This document shows positions 62,668-64,000 of a stretch of 64,000 nt of DNA, piece by piece; positions within the stretch are counted from its first letter, which is position 1, and each line of letters opens with the position of its first letter. Both the position numbers and the translations under genes were made by a program. The stretch covers positions 310,001-374,000 of the forward strand of contig NZ_JACOPW010000001.1 in the NCBI RefSeq assembly GCF_015461845.1, in the 5' to 3' direction. The stretch is from Pseudomonas mucoides. GTDB lineage: Bacteria > Pseudomonadota > Gammaproteobacteria > Pseudomonadales > Pseudomonadaceae. Under the pieces are notes generated by a model that saw only the letters and a list, made by a program, of their open reading frames with translations, was not told where the DNA came from and searched no databases.

Positions 62668-62967
62668 ATGAAAGCATTTGTAAATCTTTGGTTTTTATAT
62701 CGTATTCTTTTCAATGCGGTTAAGCGTGCCGGGTTCACCGTAATCGAATTCTCGGACCAGCGCGCATTTTTCGGTTATTGGTCGTTGACTGTCGAAGGCC
62801 ATGGAGCAACCTATCTGATCGTCAATGAAGGACGCAATGGTTGGATGATTTGTTATCGAGCTAGTGCGGCGGGAACAATTACAGAGCTGGACAAGAGAGA
62901 ATCGGCTTGGATGGACGATACCGATAAGCCAGCCCAATGTCTGACTTGGCTCTCTGACTTTCCGTAA
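62668..62967 (+). CDS. Unrecognised 99-residue protein, possible orphan immunity gene
   Basis: A 99-residue protein beginning MKAFVNLWFLYRILFNAVKR, with GFTVIEFSDQRAFFGYWSLT, ATYLIVNEGRNGWMICYRA and a C-terminal PAQCLTWLSDFP. One hydrophobic N-terminal stretch; otherwise soluble. No family recognised. It starts 27 bases after the vgrG fragment ends, with a weak ribosome site, in the place where an effector or immunity gene normally stands. Small, isolated and AT-richer, it may be an orphan immunity gene. Confidence 0.5.
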   Translation: MKAFVNLWFLYRILFNAVKRAGFTVIEFSDQRAFFGYWSLTVEGHGATYLIVNEGRNGWMICYRASAAGTITELDKRESAWMDDTDKPAQCLTWLSDFP

Positions 62968-63060
62968 CCACAAAACGCCAAGATCCCGAAAAATCAGGAA
63001 AGTTAGACAGTCACCACTCGCAGTACATCTACCCTATAAATCAAACAAGCAGGGCCTCTC

Positions 63061-63558
63061 ATGAATAAACACCAGATCAGTCTTTCAAACGGCTGGATTG
63101 CAGAGTTCGAGAATCAGGGGGAATTTCGCATGTCAGCTGAAGGCTGGAATCTGGTTCTGCAGGGACCGGATCAGCGAAAAATCCAGTACTTCAGAGACAA
63201 GATCATTGTCGTCAACGATGACGATGGTGCTCAGGCGAAAACATGCATTCGACTCTCAAACGATGGTGTTTTCGGCTATTTGAGCACTGGGCTGGATCAA
63301 GGATGGGTGATTGACTTTGCGCGAGGTATGATCGCTCCGCACAGGGTAAGCATCTCCCACAGCCATGACGGATACGATGAAAGCATCTCGATGTACGAAC
63401 AACCTGCCTTCAAACGTGCACGCGAGTATATAAGTGTTAAAGGCAAGTACATTTATCTGACCTTCCCCCTCACTAAAGATGAAGATTTCCCTAAGGTATG
63501 GGAGGAATATCTGCGGATTCGGAAACGGCAACTGGATGAGCTTTACTTCAGGAATTGA
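63061..63558 (+). CDS. Unrecognised 165-residue protein, possible orphan immunity gene
   Basis: A 165-residue soluble protein: NKHQISLSNGWIAEFENQGE, NLVLQGPDQRKIQYFRDKII, LSTGLDQGWVIDFARGMIA, and a charged helical C-terminus KVWEEYLRIRKRQLDELYF. I do not recognise a family. Its stop (63556-63558) is followed directly and in the same frame by Rhs/YD-repeat coding sequence. Genes just downstream of a displaced Rhs toxin tip are typically immunity genes, so that is the favoured role, unproven. Confidence 0.5.
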   Translation: MNKHQISLSNGWIAEFENQGEFRMSAEGWNLVLQGPDQRKIQYFRDKIIVVNDDDGAQAKTCIRLSNDGVFGYLSTGLDQGWVIDFARGMIAPHRVSISHSHDGYDESISMYEQPAFKRAREYISVKGKYIYLTFPLTKDEDFPKVWEEYLRIRKRQLDELYFRN

Positions 63559-63606
63559 TCCGGGTGTACTGGCTCAACCCTATCGACCCGTGCTTCAGAA
63601 ATCCCC

Positions 63607-64000
63607 TTTTCGCACCAGTTCAGCGCCGGCCGCGAGCAGCAACGTCAACAAGGCCTGCTGCTCAGCCAATACCGGTACGACGAACAAGGCCGACTGCAAG
63701 CCCACACGGTGGGTCAGCAAGATCGCAACCTGTTCCAGCGGCGCTACGCCTACGATGCCAATGGCAACCTCGCGGGCATTGACGACAGCCGCAAAGGTAA
63801 TCGCAGCTACCATTACGATCCGCTTGATCGCCTGATCAACGTCCGTGGCAGCACCCCGGAAAGCTTTGCGCACGACCCGGCGGGCAACCTCCTGGGCCAG
63901 GGCGACCAGCCAACCGCAAACCTGGCCAACCTCAAAGGCAACCGCCTGCTCATGCAGGGCGACCGCCACTACGATTACGACGCCTACGGCAACCTGGCGC
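63607..64000 (+). pseudogene. Rhs/YD-repeat core fragment, runs off the window
   Basis: In one frame from about 63607 to the window end the product is Rhs core: HQFSAGREQQRQQGLLLSQY, RYDEQGRLQAHTVGQQ, RRYAYDANGNLAGIDDSRKG, YHYDPLDRLINVRG, YDYDAYGNLA, with the tyrosine-aspartate repeats of Rhs/YD-repeat proteins. No start codon or N-terminal domain precedes it; the frame opens right after the stop of the small gene at 63061. So it is a 5'-truncated Rhs element. Whether its 3' end is intact lies beyond the window. Confidence 0.8.

Overview
The window looks like chromosome of a Pseudomonas of the fluorescens group. The evidence is high-GC coding sequence, many imperfect palindromes of the GTAGGAGTGAGCCTGCTCGCGA / TGTGGGAGCGAGCTCGCGATG type that pepper the intergenic gaps (REP doublets, REPINs), and a gene set typical of that genus: LigD, FtrA with a rhodanese, a dhcR-dhcAB-atoB-like cluster, HglS, AruF/AruG, a phosphatidylcholine synthase and a VgrG island. 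No rRNA, tRNA, CRISPR array, transposase or replication origin was recognised.

Layout. 1-3000: 3' end of an arylsulfatase, a FadL-type porin and a DUF3313 lipoprotein. 3000-8000: leftward operon of a haem-oxygenase-fold enzyme, a methyltransferase and DNA ligase D. 8100-13300: cupin, TerB-like protein, phosphatidylcholine synthase, DUF488, and a methyltransferase/DUF4242 pair divergent from an AraC regulator. 13300-17600: DipZ-type thiol-disulfide protein, two small exported proteins, and a two-component system. 17600-19800: tightly coupled phospholipid operon (CDP-alcohol transferase, acyltransferase, CdsA). 19800-25300: DUF692/DUF2063 pair, acetamidase-like enzyme, methyltransferase, sirtuin. 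25400-29100: LysR regulator divergent from CoA-transferase A/B and thiolase, a ketone-body/dehydrocarnitine-type route to acetyl-CoA. 29300-41300: Nramp transporter, membrane proteins, GST, monooxygenase, esterase, aspartoacylase-like protein, amino-acid binding protein, amidotransferase, rhodanese/FtrA, and a cobF/phosphatase pair. 41600-44100: remnant of an RpiR regulator followed by an aruF-aruG pair away from the rest of an arginine succinyltransferase operon.

44100-46000 is AT-richer and carries three unrecognised genes chained by two ATGA overlaps, the last being a 58-residue peptide. This is the strongest candidate for an undescribed system: two proteins, one with a cupin-like HxH..E motif, plus a possible modified peptide product. 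46100-54500 returns to metabolic genes: oxaloacetate decarboxylase type enzyme, M20 peptidase, diguanylate cyclase, Baeyer-Villiger-type monooxygenase plus hydrolase, HglS and a DJ-1-like protein.

54500-64000 is an accessory type VI secretion island: hcp with a possible sigma-54 promoter preceded by three palindromes, vgrG, a DUF4123 adaptor, a LysM-headed putative effector, a convergent SUMF1-like lipoprotein that lacks the catalytic cysteines (likely immunity), a broken second vgrG, two orphan small genes, and an Rhs/YD-repeat fragment that runs off the window. It looks like a hot spot where effector-immunity cassettes have been exchanged by recombination between vgrG/rhs repeats.
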